Part shown: positions 16,471 through 25,854 of the stretch, piece after piece | Position numbering within the stretch: position 1 is the first letter of the stretch | Layout of the letters: each line of letters begins with the position of its first letter | NCBI GenBank assembly: GCA_027460525.1 | Contig: JAPZAS010000032.1 | Span: forward strand, 91,913 to 155,912 | Reading direction: 5' to 3' | Length of the DNA stretch: 64,000 nt | Source: Candidatus Methanoperedens sp. | GTDB lineage: Archaea > Halobacteriota > Methanosarcinia > Methanosarcinales > Methanoperedenaceae | Translations under genes and position numbers: made by a program | The notes under the pieces: model-generated | Seen by the model: only the letters and a program-made list of their open reading frames with translations | Databases searched by the model: none | Told to the model about the DNA's origin: nothing

Positions 16471-18308
16471 AGCTTCACCGCCTTGGCTCCTGTGATGAGC
16501 TCCTGCTCAATCCCCTCGACCACTAACTGCGGAAGTTTTGAGGCATCTTCAACCCCCAGCTTATAGATTATCGCCTTCTGTTCCCCGGGCTTCAAGGAAA
16601 TCTTCCAGACATAATCGATCTGCTTCCCTACAGGGATTTTCTTCGGCAAAGGACTCGGGGATTCGATAGGGAAAGGCAGTGTCTCATGAAGATCGAAATG
16701 ATGCACGGAATCCCTGTAATTTTTAATCCTTATCTCTACGTTACACTCATTTCCGTTTGGCTGCACCACCCTGTGGATAAAAACATTCCCCATGATTTTC
16801 GCAACCACAGGCGTGATATCAGGCGCAGGTCTCTCAAGTATCTCCCCCACTTTCTTTGCAATGCGAGGGAGTATATGATAGATGATTTCCTCTTTTTCCC
16901 TTCTTTTCTCAAGGTTATCCTGCCTGGAAAGATAGAGCTTAAGCCGCCGTGCTATGTCTTTCAGGGCAAGCCCGATTTCTTCGACAATCTCAGGGACATC
17001 TGCTATTGCTTCCTTGGATTCCGATGTAAAAGGAACATGCGTAGAGGCTACATGCACTAAAATTATGGCAGGTCCTACAGGGATCCCGCCCGGCTGAAGA
17101 AGGGAGTAGTTCTTCCAGTTTAAATTCTCGACGGCATGTGTTATGGCACACGCCCCCTGCTGGTAAAGCAAAGGCACCCGGTTTGCAAACCGCAGTATCT
17201 CCACCTTCTCTTCTTTAGGGAGATTGCCCCCGTAGGCTATGCCTGCCTCCACCTGAAAAGGGTGACCGCTGTGCACCGAAGCAGGACGCGTCGTGGTCTC
17301 AATAAAATCCACAGTATGCTCTTTCCCCAAGCCTTTTCGGATTAATTCTTCTGTTATTGGAGAAAGACAATTGGTAGCCGGAGCCAGAATTTTTACCTTG
17401 CTGAATGCTTCATGCAATCTCTTGGCTTCTTCCAGGGTTACAGATTTCGGATTGGTTTCGGGACTCAGTCCGGCTTTTTTACATATCTCTTTTGCGGTTT
17501 GGGGACCTATGCGGGAAAATGAGCCGTGCAGGAATTCATCAAGTTTATCCGTTTCTGAGTACCGCAGCATCTTCATCAGCGTGCCAAGTTCAATGCCGTG
17601 CGGATGAGGCAGTATCTCCACAGCCTGCACGGGCATTTTGTCAGTCGCCCTTTCAAATACAATCTGGTTGTTGTCTGGTTCAACGAGTGTTATACGCGCA
17701 TGAGGGTTCACGACTGCTGTGTCCTTGAGATATTCGTACACCGACTGCCTCCTGCCTTTCACATACGAAGCTTCCACCTCAAGTTCGATTCTCGTACCGC
17801 GCAATCTATCCCACTCGGTTATTTTATCCGCAAGGATCTCGGGTTCGTTGGTCTGGGTGTTTATGAGCAGTTCGAAATAATGGGCTGGAGCGTCCTTATC
17901 TATCTTGGAAATTATTTTCGCAGGCCTGCCCGAGGTAAGCTGCGAATACAATACGGCTGCCGATATTCCTATTCCCTGCTGCCCGCGGCTTTGCTTAACC
18001 GAATGAAAGCGTGAGCCGTAGAGCAATTTTGCAAAAACCCTCGGGATTTGTTCCCGTACGATGCCGGGCCCGTTGTCTTCAACGATGAGGGTTATGTTAT
18101 TTCTTGAGGCATTTTCAAGTTTTATCAATATATCTGGAAGTATCCCCGCTTCCTCGCATGCGTCCAAGGAATTGTCTACAGCCTCTTTTACAGAGGTTAG
18201 CAGACTGCGAGGACTTGAGTCAAACCCCAGGATTTGCCTGTTTTTCTCAAAAAATTCGGCGATGCTTATTGCCTTTTGCTTCTTGGCAAGCTCTTCGGCA
18301 ATGACCAT
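16467..18308 (-). CDS. top6B: DNA topoisomerase VI subunit B
   Basis: The 613-residue protein carries a GHKL ATPase: Glu42 and Asn46 in [16 protein letters not shown] at 78-83, and GQQGIGIS at 109-116. It is followed by an H2TH segment and the transducer domain. ATP binding closes the subunit and drives strand passage through the A subunit's break. Length is typical of the Methanosarcinales type, including a C-terminal Ig-like part. It precedes top6A with a 4-nt overlap, and a small Lrp-type sensor gene lies 4 nt upstream on the same strand. Confidence 0.97.
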   Translation of the reverse strand: MVIAEELAKKQKAISIAEFFEKNRQILGFDSSPRSLLTSVKEAVDNSLDACEEAGILPDILIKLENASRNNITLIVEDNGPGIVREQIPRVFAKLLYGSRFHSVKQSRGQQGIGISAAVLYSQLTSGRPAKIISKIDKDAPAHYFELLINTQTNEPEILADKITEWDRLRGTRIELEVEASYVKGRRQSVYEYLKDTAVVNPHARITLVEPDNNQIVFERATDKMPVQAVEILPHPHGIELGTLMKMLRYSETDKLDEFLHGSFSRIGPQTAKEICKKAGLSPETNPKSVTLEEAKRLHEAFSKVKILAPATNCLSPITEELIRKGLGKEHTVDFIETTTRPASVHSGHPFQVEAGIAYGGNLPKEEKVEILRFANRVPLLYQQGACAITHAVENLNWKNYSLLQPGGIPVGPAIILVHVASTHVPFTSESKEAIADVPEIVEEIGLALKDIARRLKLYLSRQDNLEKRREKEEIIYHILPRIAKKVGEILERPAPDITPVVAKIMGNVFIHRVVQPNGNECNVEIRIKNYRDSVHHFDLHETLPFPIESPSPLPKKIPVGKQIDYVWKISLKPGEQKAIIYKLGVEDASKLPQLVVEGIEQELITGAKAVKL

Positions 18309-18312
18309 TAAG

Positions 18313-18543
18313 TTAAAGCTCCGCCCCCACTATTGTCTGCGTTTTCGTGACGTTTTCGCTTTCCCTGATAGTGTCCACCAGTTTATTTAACGCACTCAAG
18401 CCATCGACATTGCTTATCACTACAAAATCGTATTCCCCGAACACGTGATATACATCTTTAATTCCTTTTATTTTTATAAGCTCATTATATGCAGCTTTTT
18501 CCTGTCCCGGTACTACATTCACAAGTGTAACTCCTATTACCAA
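18313..18543 (-). CDS. Stand-alone Lrp/AsnC ligand-binding (RAM) domain
   Basis: The 76-residue protein is a single RAM domain ([21 protein letters not shown], then [16 protein letters not shown]) without the helix-turn-helix of full Lrp regulators. Stand-alone RAM proteins bind amino acids and can associate with full-length regulators. It sits 4 nt upstream of top6B, so it may share its transcript. The ligand is unknown. Confidence 0.88.
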   Translation of the reverse strand: MVIGVTLVNVVPGQEKAAYNELIKIKGIKDVYHVFGEYDFVVISNVDGLSALNKLVDTIRESENVTKTQTIVGAEL

Positions 18544-18730
18544 GTTAAATCACCAATCCTTTAATTTTTTAAAGCTAACATGCATCAGAGTAGTGATATA
18601 CTTTAAGTACTAAAAAGGCTTTGTGTATGCGGGAGTATTTGGAATTATATAATTATTCTGAATATGTCAAGGAAAGCCTCAAGTATAATAAATACATAGT
18701 CCGTAAAAAAACAATCGAGGGTGTGTTTCT

Positions 18731-20221
18731 ATGAAATCAACGAAATCATTATGCCCTGAATGTTCTGCTGTGATAGACGCATCCATACTAGAAGAAAATG
18801 GAAAAATCATTCTTGAAAAAACATGCAGCAAGCACGGTTATTTCAAGGACATTTACTGGTCAAGTGCGAAGCAGTATAAACGCTTTGAGCGGTACTGGCA
18901 TGATGGAGAAGGTGTATCAAATCCAATAGGTTCGAATGGAAACTGTCCTCATGCGTGTGGATTATGCACCTCCCATAAGACAACCACCATTCTGGCAAAT
19001 ATCGATGTCACCAACAGATGTAATCAGGCATGCCCTGTATGTTTTGCAAACGCCCAGGCTTCAGGCTATCTGTACGAACCATCACTTGCGCAGATAAGGG
19101 CAATGATGCAGATGCTAAGAAACGAAACGCCTGTGCCGTGCCCTGCTGTCCAGTTTGCAGGCGGCGAACCCACGATGCGCGAGGACATTGTCCAGATTGT
19201 CAAGATGGCACATGAATTCAAATTTACCCAGATACAGATGGCAACCAACGGGATTAAACTTGCAAAGAGTTTAACATTATGCCAGCAGCTTAACGAAGCA
19301 GGTCTGCATACTGTTTATCTGCAGTTTGACGGCGTTACGGAGAAACCGTATTTCATAAACCGGGGTTATAATGCACTCCCCCTCAAACTTAAAGCAATCG
19401 AGAACTGCAGAATGGGAGGCTTGACGAGCATTTCTCTCGTTCCCACGCTGGCGAAAGGCGTAAACGACATGCAGGTAGGGGATATAATCAGGTTTGCGGT
19501 CACTAACCTGGATACGGTAAAAGGCATCAATTTCCAGCCGATTTCTTTTGCAGGAAGGATAAATAAAGAGGAAAGGATGGCAAAAAGGATAACGATCCCG
19601 GATTTATTTAATCTGATAGAAGAACAGACTGATGGCGCTATAAGCGCAGAGGATTTCTATCCAGTACCTTTCGTGGTGCCAATTTCCCATTTTGTGTCGG
19701 CAGAGGAAGGTGTCCACAATGTGGAATTCACGGTTCATCCACACTGCGGCACAGGCACATACGTCTATATCGAAGATGGCAAAATGATACCAATTACCCG
19801 TTTTATAGATGTGGAAGGACTTCTTGAGCATATCAATGAACTTGCATTGGGCGGCGACAAATGGCTTGGCAAGTCGCTCGGGAAAATGAGAAGAATAGGG
19901 AGCCTTATTTCAGCACTGCCCAGGTATATCGATACAGCAAAAGCACCAAAATCCATAGATGTGAAAAAACTTTTCATCAATGTCCTTAAGGAAGGGACTG
20001 GTGAAGCAACAAAAGAATTCCACCGCCATACCCTCTTCATAGGGGCAATGCATTTTATGGATTTATATAACATGGACCTTGAGAGGATTAAACGATGCGG
20101 GGTGCATTATGCGACTCCTGATGGCAGGATTATACCGTTCTGCACATATAATACGATACACAGGGTGGAAGTGGAGAGGAAGTTTGCCACACCACTGATA
20201 AGAGTGAGAAGCAGCAAGTAA
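18731..20221 (+). CDS. Radical SAM enzyme of the tetraether synthase (Tes/MJ0619) type
   Basis: The 496-residue protein has an N-terminal Cys-rich region (CPECSAVID, CSKHGYF, CPHACGLCTSHK), the radical SAM motif CNQACPVC (CxxxCxxC), and the glycine-rich GGEPTMRED. Cysteines continue to the C-terminus (HPHCGTGTY, FCTYNT). Members of this family join two archaeol tails to make membrane-spanning tetraether lipids, using extra iron-sulfur clusters. GAGGGTGTG precedes the ATG. A PflX-type radical SAM gene follows with a 1-nt overlap. Family is clear; the exact reaction is inferred, because paralogues exist. Confidence 0.85.
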   Translation: MKSTKSLCPECSAVIDASILEENGKIILEKTCSKHGYFKDIYWSSAKQYKRFERYWHDGEGVSNPIGSNGNCPHACGLCTSHKTTTILANIDVTNRCNQACPVCFANAQASGYLYEPSLAQIRAMMQMLRNETPVPCPAVQFAGGEPTMREDIVQIVKMAHEFKFTQIQMATNGIKLAKSLTLCQQLNEAGLHTVYLQFDGVTEKPYFINRGYNALPLKLKAIENCRMGGLTSISLVPTLAKGVNDMQVGDIIRFAVTNLDTVKGINFQPISFAGRINKEERMAKRITIPDLFNLIEEQTDGAISAEDFYPVPFVVPISHFVSAEEGVHNVEFTVHPHCGTGTYVYIEDGKMIPITRFIDVEGLLEHINELALGGDKWLGKSLGKMRRIGSLISALPRYIDTAKAPKSIDVKKLFINVLKEGTGEATKEFHRHTLFIGAMHFMDLYNMDLERIKRCGVHYATPDGRIIPFCTYNTIHRVEVERKFATPLIRVRSSK

Positions 20222-21234
20222 TGCTTTTTCGATATTTTGATGTGATGAAGGACAAGCTTCCTTCACAGTTCAGGATTTCCCAATCGCTGAGGGTTGATTT
20301 TAAAAAAGATTCACCGCTGGAGGAACTCTGGGAAATACACGATAACGCGATGAAGTTTTTTTATGAGAAATTTGAGGAGATAAGCTCTGTGAAAGAACTT
20401 TCCCCTCCTGTCGAACCTTCGCTTCTCGCTTTGAAAGAAGCAATCGCGGACAAGATACTCGAATCCTGTCATTTTTGTGAGAGGCGCTGCGGGGCAAACC
20501 GCAAAAAAAAGGAGTTGGGTTACTGTAGATGCGAGGCTGTTTCGCATTATTCTGCCGAGTTCCAACACTTTGGCGAGGAGCCTGAACTCGTGCCATCGCA
20601 TACGATATTCTTCACAGGCTGCAATTTTTCCTGCGTTTACTGCCAGAACTGGGAAATTTCAACCTCGCCCCAAAGCGGTATTTCCATATTACCGCAGGAA
20701 ATGGCAAGGATAATCGCACTGAGGCGCGCTTATGGCTCAAGGAATGTGAATTTTGTAACCCCGACGCCGCATACGCATGTCATCCTTAAGATACTGAACG
20801 CACTGAAAATCAATATACCTGTTGTATGGAACTCCAATATGTATTATTCGAAGGAAATTGCAAAATTGCTTGAAGGCGTTGTTGATGTGTATCTCGGGGA
20901 TTTCAGGTATGGGAACGATGAATGCGCAGTCAAATATTCAAACGCGCCTGATTACTGGGAAGTGGTGACGCGGAATTTTGAAAAAGCATACACCAGAGGA
21001 GAAATCCTGCTAAGACAGCTTGTTCTTCCGGGACATCTTGAATGCTGCACCAGACCGATTGTACAATGGACGAAAGAGCATATCCCGAAGGCAAGGTTTA
21101 ACCTGATGTTCCAGTACCGTCCCAGTTACAGGGCTTATGAATATCCGGATATAAACCGGAGTCTTTCGCCGGAGGAGATTCAAAAGGCGCTTGATATTGT
21201 GAAAGAATCCGGGCTTGAAGATGTGCTGGTGTGA
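20221..21234 (+). CDS. PflX-like radical SAM protein (pyruvate-formate-lyase-activase related)
   Basis: The 337-residue protein has an N-terminal Cys cluster (CHFCERRCGANR, then YCRCEA) followed by the SAM-cluster motif GCNFSCVYCQNW and PTPHTH. This matches the COG1313-type activase-like group, whose substrates are not firmly known. It overlaps the Tes-like gene by 1 nt, so the two are co-translated and may work in one pathway. A role in lipid or cofactor modification is only inferred from the pairing. MqnE follows after 38 nt. Confidence 0.85.
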   Translation: MLFRYFDVMKDKLPSQFRISQSLRVDFKKDSPLEELWEIHDNAMKFFYEKFEEISSVKELSPPVEPSLLALKEAIADKILESCHFCERRCGANRKKKELGYCRCEAVSHYSAEFQHFGEEPELVPSHTIFFTGCNFSCVYCQNWEISTSPQSGISILPQEMARIIALRRAYGSRNVNFVTPTPHTHVILKILNALKINIPVVWNSNMYYSKEIAKLLEGVVDVYLGDFRYGNDECAVKYSNAPDYWEVVTRNFEKAYTRGEILLRQLVLPGHLECCTRPIVQWTKEHIPKARFNLMFQYRPSYRAYEYPDINRSLSPEEIQKALDIVKESGLEDVLV

Positions 21235-21272
21235 AAAACCCTTATTTACTATCTGCATCTTATGAAACATAA

Positions 21273-22358
21273 ATGGAAGAGCTCTCATCGATAATAGAAA
21301 AAGTACAGGCAACAGAGGAACTGGATTTTGAGGACGGCATGCTCCTCATGGAATCCAAAAACCTCTCACTCATAGGAGCGCTTGCGGATTATGCGCGCAA
21401 AAAAACTGTGGGCGAGAGGGTGATGTTTGTAACCAACTGCCACATAAACTATACCAATATCTGCATCTCAAAATGCAGGTTCTGTGCGTATTTCAGGGAA
21501 GAGGGGCAAAAAGGTGCTTTCACCCTTACCATTGATGAAATAATGGAGAAAGCGCAAAAGGCTTCGAGAATGGGCGCAACCGAACTCCATATCGTCGGCT
21601 CGCTCAATCCCAAACTCCCTTTTGAATATTATGAGGAAATGCTCAGCAGGCTTAATGAGAAGCATCCTGAAATGTCATTGAAGGCATATACGGCAGTGGA
21701 GATTGCGCACCTTGCAGAAACAGCAGGAATAAGCGTCAAAGAAGTGCTTCTGCGCCTGAAAAATGCAGGGCTTGCAGGTCTTCCAGGAGGCGGCGGGGAG
21801 ATATTCAACGAAGATATCAGGAAAAAACTTTGCCCGAATAAAATCAGCGGGGAGCGGTGGCTTGAAGTTATGGAAACCGCCCACAAGCTTGGAATAAAAA
21901 GCAATGCCACGATGCTCTACGGACATATAGAGGCGCACGAGGACATTGTTGACCATATCCTGAGGATCAGGAAATTGCAGAAGAAAACAAAAGGTTTCCA
22001 GGCATTCATCCCTCTGAGCTTCCACCCCGATAACACCGAGCTCCAAAAAAACGGGGTGAGAGGTCCAACCGGGTTTGATGACCTGAAAATCATCGCGGTC
22101 TCGCGCCTTTTGCTGAACGGGTATGTCAATAACATCAAGGCATACTGGGTCATGGTGGGGGAGAAGCTTGCCCAGATTGCGCTTCACTATGGGGCGAACG
22201 ATATCGACGGCACAGTGATGGAAGAGCGCATCACTCATGCGGCTGGAGGGGCTTCGCCGGAATATATGCCCAAAGAGAGGCTGATTCATTTAATAAAAAA
22301 TGCAGGCAGGATTCCGGTGGAAAGAACTACGAATTATGAAATAATAAAAGAGTATTGA
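21273..22358 (+). CDS. mqnE: Aminofutalosine synthase (MqnE), radical SAM
   Basis: The 361-residue protein has the CxxxCxxC motif in ICISKCRFCAY, HIVGSLNPKLPFEYY, the GLPGGGGEIF loop, and NATMLYGHIE. The C-terminal segments AYWVMVGEKLAQ, IDGTVMEERITHAAGG and IPVERTTNYE fit MqnE better than its homologue CofH, which typically reads LGGTLMEE. MqnE joins SAM to a chorismate-derived enolpyruvyl benzoate in the futalosine route to menaquinone. This suggests a menaquinone-using archaeon. CofH, which makes the F420 chromophore, is the alternative. Confidence 0.8.
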   Translation: MEELSSIIEKVQATEELDFEDGMLLMESKNLSLIGALADYARKKTVGERVMFVTNCHINYTNICISKCRFCAYFREEGQKGAFTLTIDEIMEKAQKASRMGATELHIVGSLNPKLPFEYYEEMLSRLNEKHPEMSLKAYTAVEIAHLAETAGISVKEVLLRLKNAGLAGLPGGGGEIFNEDIRKKLCPNKISGERWLEVMETAHKLGIKSNATMLYGHIEAHEDIVDHILRIRKLQKKTKGFQAFIPLSFHPDNTELQKNGVRGPTGFDDLKIIAVSRLLLNGYVNNIKAYWVMVGEKLAQIALHYGANDIDGTVMEERITHAAGGASPEYMPKERLIHLIKNAGRIPVERTTNYEIIKEY

Positions 22359-22363
22359 AAAAC

Positions 22364-22900
22364 TCACAAACCCATTTCAGAGCGTTTCAATTCGCTTCTT
22401 TTCTTCTCAAGGAACTTATAGACAGGACCATGCGATGAGCCTTCCAGAAGCATATCTATCCCTTTTTTTGCCACCGAATTTTGTTCCGGATGCCCTATCA
22501 GACATACAGTTTTCCCATAAACCGAGATGCGTACATTGGTAAGCGACTCAAAGATCTCCCGTGTTTTCCCGCTCTTGCCTATGATTCTTCCTCTGATGCG
22601 CTGGAGGTCTTTTTCTGTTCTGGCGATATTCGAAAGGTCGATTGTCTCAAACATAAGAAACTCATCATCAAAGAGCCGAAGAGCCTTTTCAGGACTGAAA
22701 CCCCGCGCAATGGCATGTATCACTTCTGTTGCACGCATTCCTTTGAGCGGATCTTTCGCACTTTTTATCTCAACATCCCCGCTCTGGCTGTCGATATTGA
22801 GCATTGCTGTTGATTTCTCTTCGATCAATTCCTTAATACCGCCTTTGGGACCCACAAGAACGGCGATTCTCTCAAGTGGAACTTTGATATACTCTGTCAT
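22364..22900 (-). CDS. KH-domain ribosome assembly factor, Pno1/Dim2-like
   Basis: The 178-residue protein has two KH-type domains: the first has GPKGG (about 17-21), the second GKSGKTRE in the form GRIIGKSGKTREIF (about 104-117). It corresponds to archaeal Dim2/Pno1, which binds the 3' region of 16S rRNA during small-subunit maturation. It overlaps the upstream rio1 gene by 4 nt and follows aIF1A, a cluster order common in archaea. Assignment is secure at family level. Confidence 0.93.
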   Translation of the reverse strand: MTEYIKVPLERIAVLVGPKGGIKELIEEKSTAMLNIDSQSGDVEIKSAKDPLKGMRATEVIHAIARGFSPEKALRLFDDEFLMFETIDLSNIARTEKDLQRIRGRIIGKSGKTREIFESLTNVRISVYGKTVCLIGHPEQNSVAKKGIDMLLEGSSHGPVYKFLEKKRSELKRSEMGL

Positions 22901-23685
22901 TTTGCTTCCTCTTTTATAATCGAAATCATTTCATCTTCATCAGTCTTGATGTATTTCCCGAAGAACCGTGCAATATTGGCTACATCGCGCCGCAGGTACG
23001 CATCCGCATTTAAATGGTCTGTCATAACCGACTGACCCATATCTATTATCACCGGCTCCATCGTATTCACATCTACCAGTATATTATATTCGCTTAAGTC
23101 GGCATGGACAAGTTTTGCCTTTGAATACAGGAGTTTCATATACTCGACAGTCCTGTTAAAAATATGTTTTGCCTCTTCATGTGTCAGTTCGGCTTCTTTC
23201 AATTGGGGCATTGGGATTCCGTCCTTTCCGATAAACTCCATTAACAGAATGTTCCTTTTTGTAAAATACGGTTTCGGCACCCTTACCCCGGCTTCTTCGG
23301 CACGCTTCAGGTTCTTAAATTCTTTTCTTGTCCATGCAAGAATTATATCCTTTCTGGATTGTTTAATCCCCATAAAACGCGGGTCTCCCAGAATGTATTC
23401 CTTCATGGCATTAAAATTTGCAGTGGAAATGAGGTAGATCTTCACGGCAATTTCAGAAATATCGTCTTTTTTCGCGAGAGCATGGAAAAGATTCGCCTCT
23501 TTTCCTGTGCTGAAACAACCCCCAAGCGCCTCGATGTAGCCTTTTCTGGAAAGCTCGTAGAGTGCCATTAGTGTCGCCTCGTCAAAAACATCAGAATAAA
23601 CCCCTCTCTGGTCAGAATCCTTGATACGCATGCGGAATTCATCGATTATCTCATCCATGCGGTGAAGCTTCTTGTCACTCACCAT
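22897..23685 (-). CDS. rio1: RIO1-type serine protein kinase
   Basis: The 262-residue protein has the RIO-specific nucleotide loop STGKEANLFHAL, a catalytic loop LVHADLSEYNILV with the invariant Asp, and IIDMGQSV as the metal-binding segment. RIO1 kinases act in late 40S/30S subunit maturation. The ATG at 23685 is used; a second ATG 27 nt downstream is possible. The gene sits 6 nt after aIF1A and overlaps the Pno1-like gene by 4 nt, giving a small ribosome-biogenesis operon. Confidence 0.94.
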   Translation of the reverse strand: MVSDKKLHRMDEIIDEFRMRIKDSDQRGVYSDVFDEATLMALYELSRKGYIEALGGCFSTGKEANLFHALAKKDDISEIAVKIYLISTANFNAMKEYILGDPRFMGIKQSRKDIILAWTRKEFKNLKRAEEAGVRVPKPYFTKRNILLMEFIGKDGIPMPQLKEAELTHEEAKHIFNRTVEYMKLLYSKAKLVHADLSEYNILVDVNTMEPVIIDMGQSVMTDHLNADAYLRRDVANIARFFGKYIKTDEDEMISIIKEEAK

Positions 23686-23691
23686 ATTAAT

Positions 23692-24006
23692 TTAAGTTTT
23701 TAAAAATCCCTTGCGTTCGAGCCAGTTTACCTGAGGTCCGCTATATTTCCACACTATGTCTGCCTTTTCATTCTGGAAAGACCATGGAACTAATATAACC
23801 ACGTCCCCTTCACGAATCCATGTACTTTTCTTCATTTTACCTGGAATGCGAGCGAGCCTTACTACCCCATCCATGCACCTGACCCTCAGCTTATTTGCCC
23901 CCAGCAAACTTTCAACGGTGCCTAATAACTCGTTCGCCTTTTTTTGAGGGATGCGAATCCTGGTGAATTCTTCGGGCTGCTGGTTTTTATTTTCTCGCTT
24001 TTTCAG
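23692..24006 (-). CDS. Translation initiation factor aIF1A, apparently with a CTG start
   Basis: The conserved core (RIRIPQKKANELLGTVESLLGANKLRVR is split across codons before and after 23907) extends well upstream of the first TTG at 23907. It is open back to a TGA near 24016, but no ATG, GTG or TTG is found there. GAGGTG at 24012-24017 lies 5 nt before CTG at 24006-24004, giving a 104-residue protein of normal aIF1A length; ATA at 24009 is an alternative. The S1-like OB fold and C-terminal VNWLERKGFL are typical. It stabilises initiator tRNA and scanning on the 30S subunit. Confidence 0.85.
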   Translation of the reverse strand: MKKRENKNQQPEEFTRIRIPQKKANELLGTVESLLGANKLRVRCMDGVVRLARIPGKMKKSTWIREGDVVILVPWSFQNEKADIVWKYSGPQVNWLERKGFLKT

Positions 24007-24082
24007 TATAACACCTCATGGTTCATGCTTCATATTGTCGCATGCTTCTTATTATGTCTGTGCTGTATGTAAAGTTTACTGA

Positions 24083-24189
24083 TTTGAAAATTCTGCCAAA
24101 TATTTAAAGTTCAAGTCTTCACTGAATTTTCAAATTTTGAAAATTCTGCCAAAATATTTAAAGTTCAAAGTCTTCATTGAATTTTCAAA
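24083..24189. repeat. Tandem duplication of a 52-54-bp unit with inverted ends
   Basis: Two head-to-tail copies (24083-24134 and 24136-24189) each begin TTTGAAAATTC and end GAATTTTCAAA, an 11-bp inverted repeat. Each contains AAATATTTAAAG, a TATA-like box. They lie between the divergent aIF1A and kae1-bud32 genes and may be duplicated promoter or operator units. Confidence 0.75.
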
Positions 24190-24203
24190 ATGCGATACTT
24201 AGT

Positions 24204-24229
24204 AGACCCCGTATTTAAATACGGGGTCT
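24204..24229. promoter_or_regulatory. 26-bp perfect palindrome upstream of kae1-bud32
   Basis: A perfect palindrome centred between 24216 and 24217, with core CCCCGTATTTAAATACGGGG, ends 4 nt before the ATG at 24234. The same 20-bp core recurs at 59240-59259. The AT centre resembles a TATA box, so an operator overlapping a promoter, or a hairpin in the mRNA leader, are both possible. Confidence 0.7.
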
Positions 24230-24233
24230 TTAT

Positions 24234-25844
24234 ATGAAGCTGCCAATGCCAAAAATATCGATATTCGGTCTTGAAGGAACTGCATGGAACCTGAGCGCTG
24301 CGGTTGTTGACGAAAAGGAAGTAATAGCCGAAACAACAGCCACGTATATGCCTCAGACGGGAGGAATACACCCGCGTGAGGCAGCGCAGCATCATGCCAA
24401 CCATATCGCGAAGGTAGTAAAAGAAACCCTGGAAAAAAGCGGAAGGGATATAAACGCAGTGGCTTTTTCCCAGGGTCCCGGGCTCGGTCCATGTCTTCGC
24501 ACAGTTGCAACGGCAGCGAGGGCTCTCGCCTTGTCCCTGGAAGTTCCTCTCATAGGCGTAAATCACTGCATAGCCCATATAGAAGTCGGAAGGTGGAAAA
24601 CAGAGGCTGAAGATCCTGTCACGCTGTATGTTAGCGGCGCAAACTCGCAGGTTCTTGCTTACAGAAAAGGTCATTACAGGGTTTTTGGCGAGACGCTTGA
24701 TATCGGGATAGGGAATGCTCTTGACAAGTTTGCAAGGTTTGCAGGACTGCCGCATCCAGGTGGTCCCAAGGTTGAGGAACTTGCTAAAAAAGCCACACGA
24801 TACATTCCCCTGCCCTATACAGTGAAGGGCATGGATTTTTCATTCTCAGGTCTTACGACTGCAGCACAGGAAAGTTTAAAAAGCTCCACCTTGCCTGATG
24901 TCTGCCACTCATTCCAGGAAACTTCGTTTGCCATGCTGGTGGAAGTGACAGAGCGGGCTGTGGCGCACACCGGAAAAAACGAGGTTCTTCTTGCAGGAGG
25001 CGTGGGGGCGAATTTGCGCCTGCGGGAAATGCTTTCAATTATGTGTAAGGAGAGGGACGTTGAGTTCTATGTGCCTGAGAAGCGGTTTATGGGAGACAAT
25101 GGCGCCATGATAGCATACCTTGGTCTTCTGATGTATAAAACAGGGTATAGAACACCAATTGCGGATTCCAGGGTCAATCCCAATTTCAGACCTGATGACG
25201 CGGTGGTTAAATGGAAACCTTTAGGAAAGGTTTATCAAACAGGGGGTATGCCAAGCATACCCCAACACGGCGGAATAATAGCAAGCGGCGCCGAGGCTGC
25301 GATAGCTCTTGAAGGAAATACGATAATCAAGACAAGGATACAGAAACGATATAGGCTGAAGGAGATTGATGAGGCGATACGCAGGGAGAGGACAAAAACT
25401 GAGGCAAAGCTGATATCCGAGGCGCGAAGATGCGGAGTGCCTACGCCGATACTCAGGGATGTTACCGATTTTGAGATAAAAATGGAGTATATCGAGGGAA
25501 CTGCCCTGAAATATATAATCACCCCTTTGCTTAGCGAACAGACTGGAGAGCTTATCGGACGCCTTCATACATGCGCAATTGTGCACGGCGATCTTACCAC
25601 ATCGAACATAATTTTAAAAGAAGGTAAACTTTACCTGATAGACTTCGGTCTTGCGTATCTTGATAAGACCTTGGAAGCAAGAGGTGTGGACGTGCATGTG
25701 CTGTTCCAGACCTTTGAAAGCACGCATGAAAACCACGAAGAGCTAATCGAAGCTTTCAAGAAAGGATATGCCAGAACTTTCCATGGAGCAGAAGAGGTTC
25801 TTGAAAGGGTAAACGAAATCGAATCGCGAGGCAGGTACGCCTAA
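24234..25844 (+). CDS. Kae1-Bud32 fusion: tRNA t6A threonylcarbamoyltransferase and kinase
   Basis: The 536-residue protein joins a Kae1 ASKHA domain (about 1-325) to a Bud32 small kinase (about 340-536). Kae1 shows the metal-binding His111 and His115 (NHCIAHIEVGR), VSGANSQ and GGVGAN. Bud32 shows HGDLTTSN and LIDFGLAY. Together they install threonylcarbamoyl on A37 of ANN-decoding tRNAs, with Bud32 hydrolysing ATP for turnover. The fusion is normal in euryarchaea. ATG at 24234 adds seven residues before the usual KISIFGLEGT opening; ATG at 24246 is an alternative. The palindrome and tandem repeat lie directly upstream. Confidence 0.96.
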   Translation: MKLPMPKISIFGLEGTAWNLSAAVVDEKEVIAETTATYMPQTGGIHPREAAQHHANHIAKVVKETLEKSGRDINAVAFSQGPGLGPCLRTVATAARALALSLEVPLIGVNHCIAHIEVGRWKTEAEDPVTLYVSGANSQVLAYRKGHYRVFGETLDIGIGNALDKFARFAGLPHPGGPKVEELAKKATRYIPLPYTVKGMDFSFSGLTTAAQESLKSSTLPDVCHSFQETSFAMLVEVTERAVAHTGKNEVLLAGGVGANLRLREMLSIMCKERDVEFYVPEKRFMGDNGAMIAYLGLLMYKTGYRTPIADSRVNPNFRPDDAVVKWKPLGKVYQTGGMPSIPQHGGIIASGAEAAIALEGNTIIKTRIQKRYRLKEIDEAIRRERTKTEAKLISEARRCGVPTPILRDVTDFEIKMEYIEGTALKYIITPLLSEQTGELIGRLHTCAIVHGDLTTSNIILKEGKLYLIDFGLAYLDKTLEARGVDVHVLFQTFESTHENHEELIEAFKKGYARTFHGAEEVLERVNEIESRGRYA

Positions 25845-25854
25845 ATGTGTAAGG

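Noticed and set aside
24083..24189. Possible CRISPR array
   Set aside because: There are only two units directly abutting each other with no spacers and no cas genes; this is a tandem duplication.
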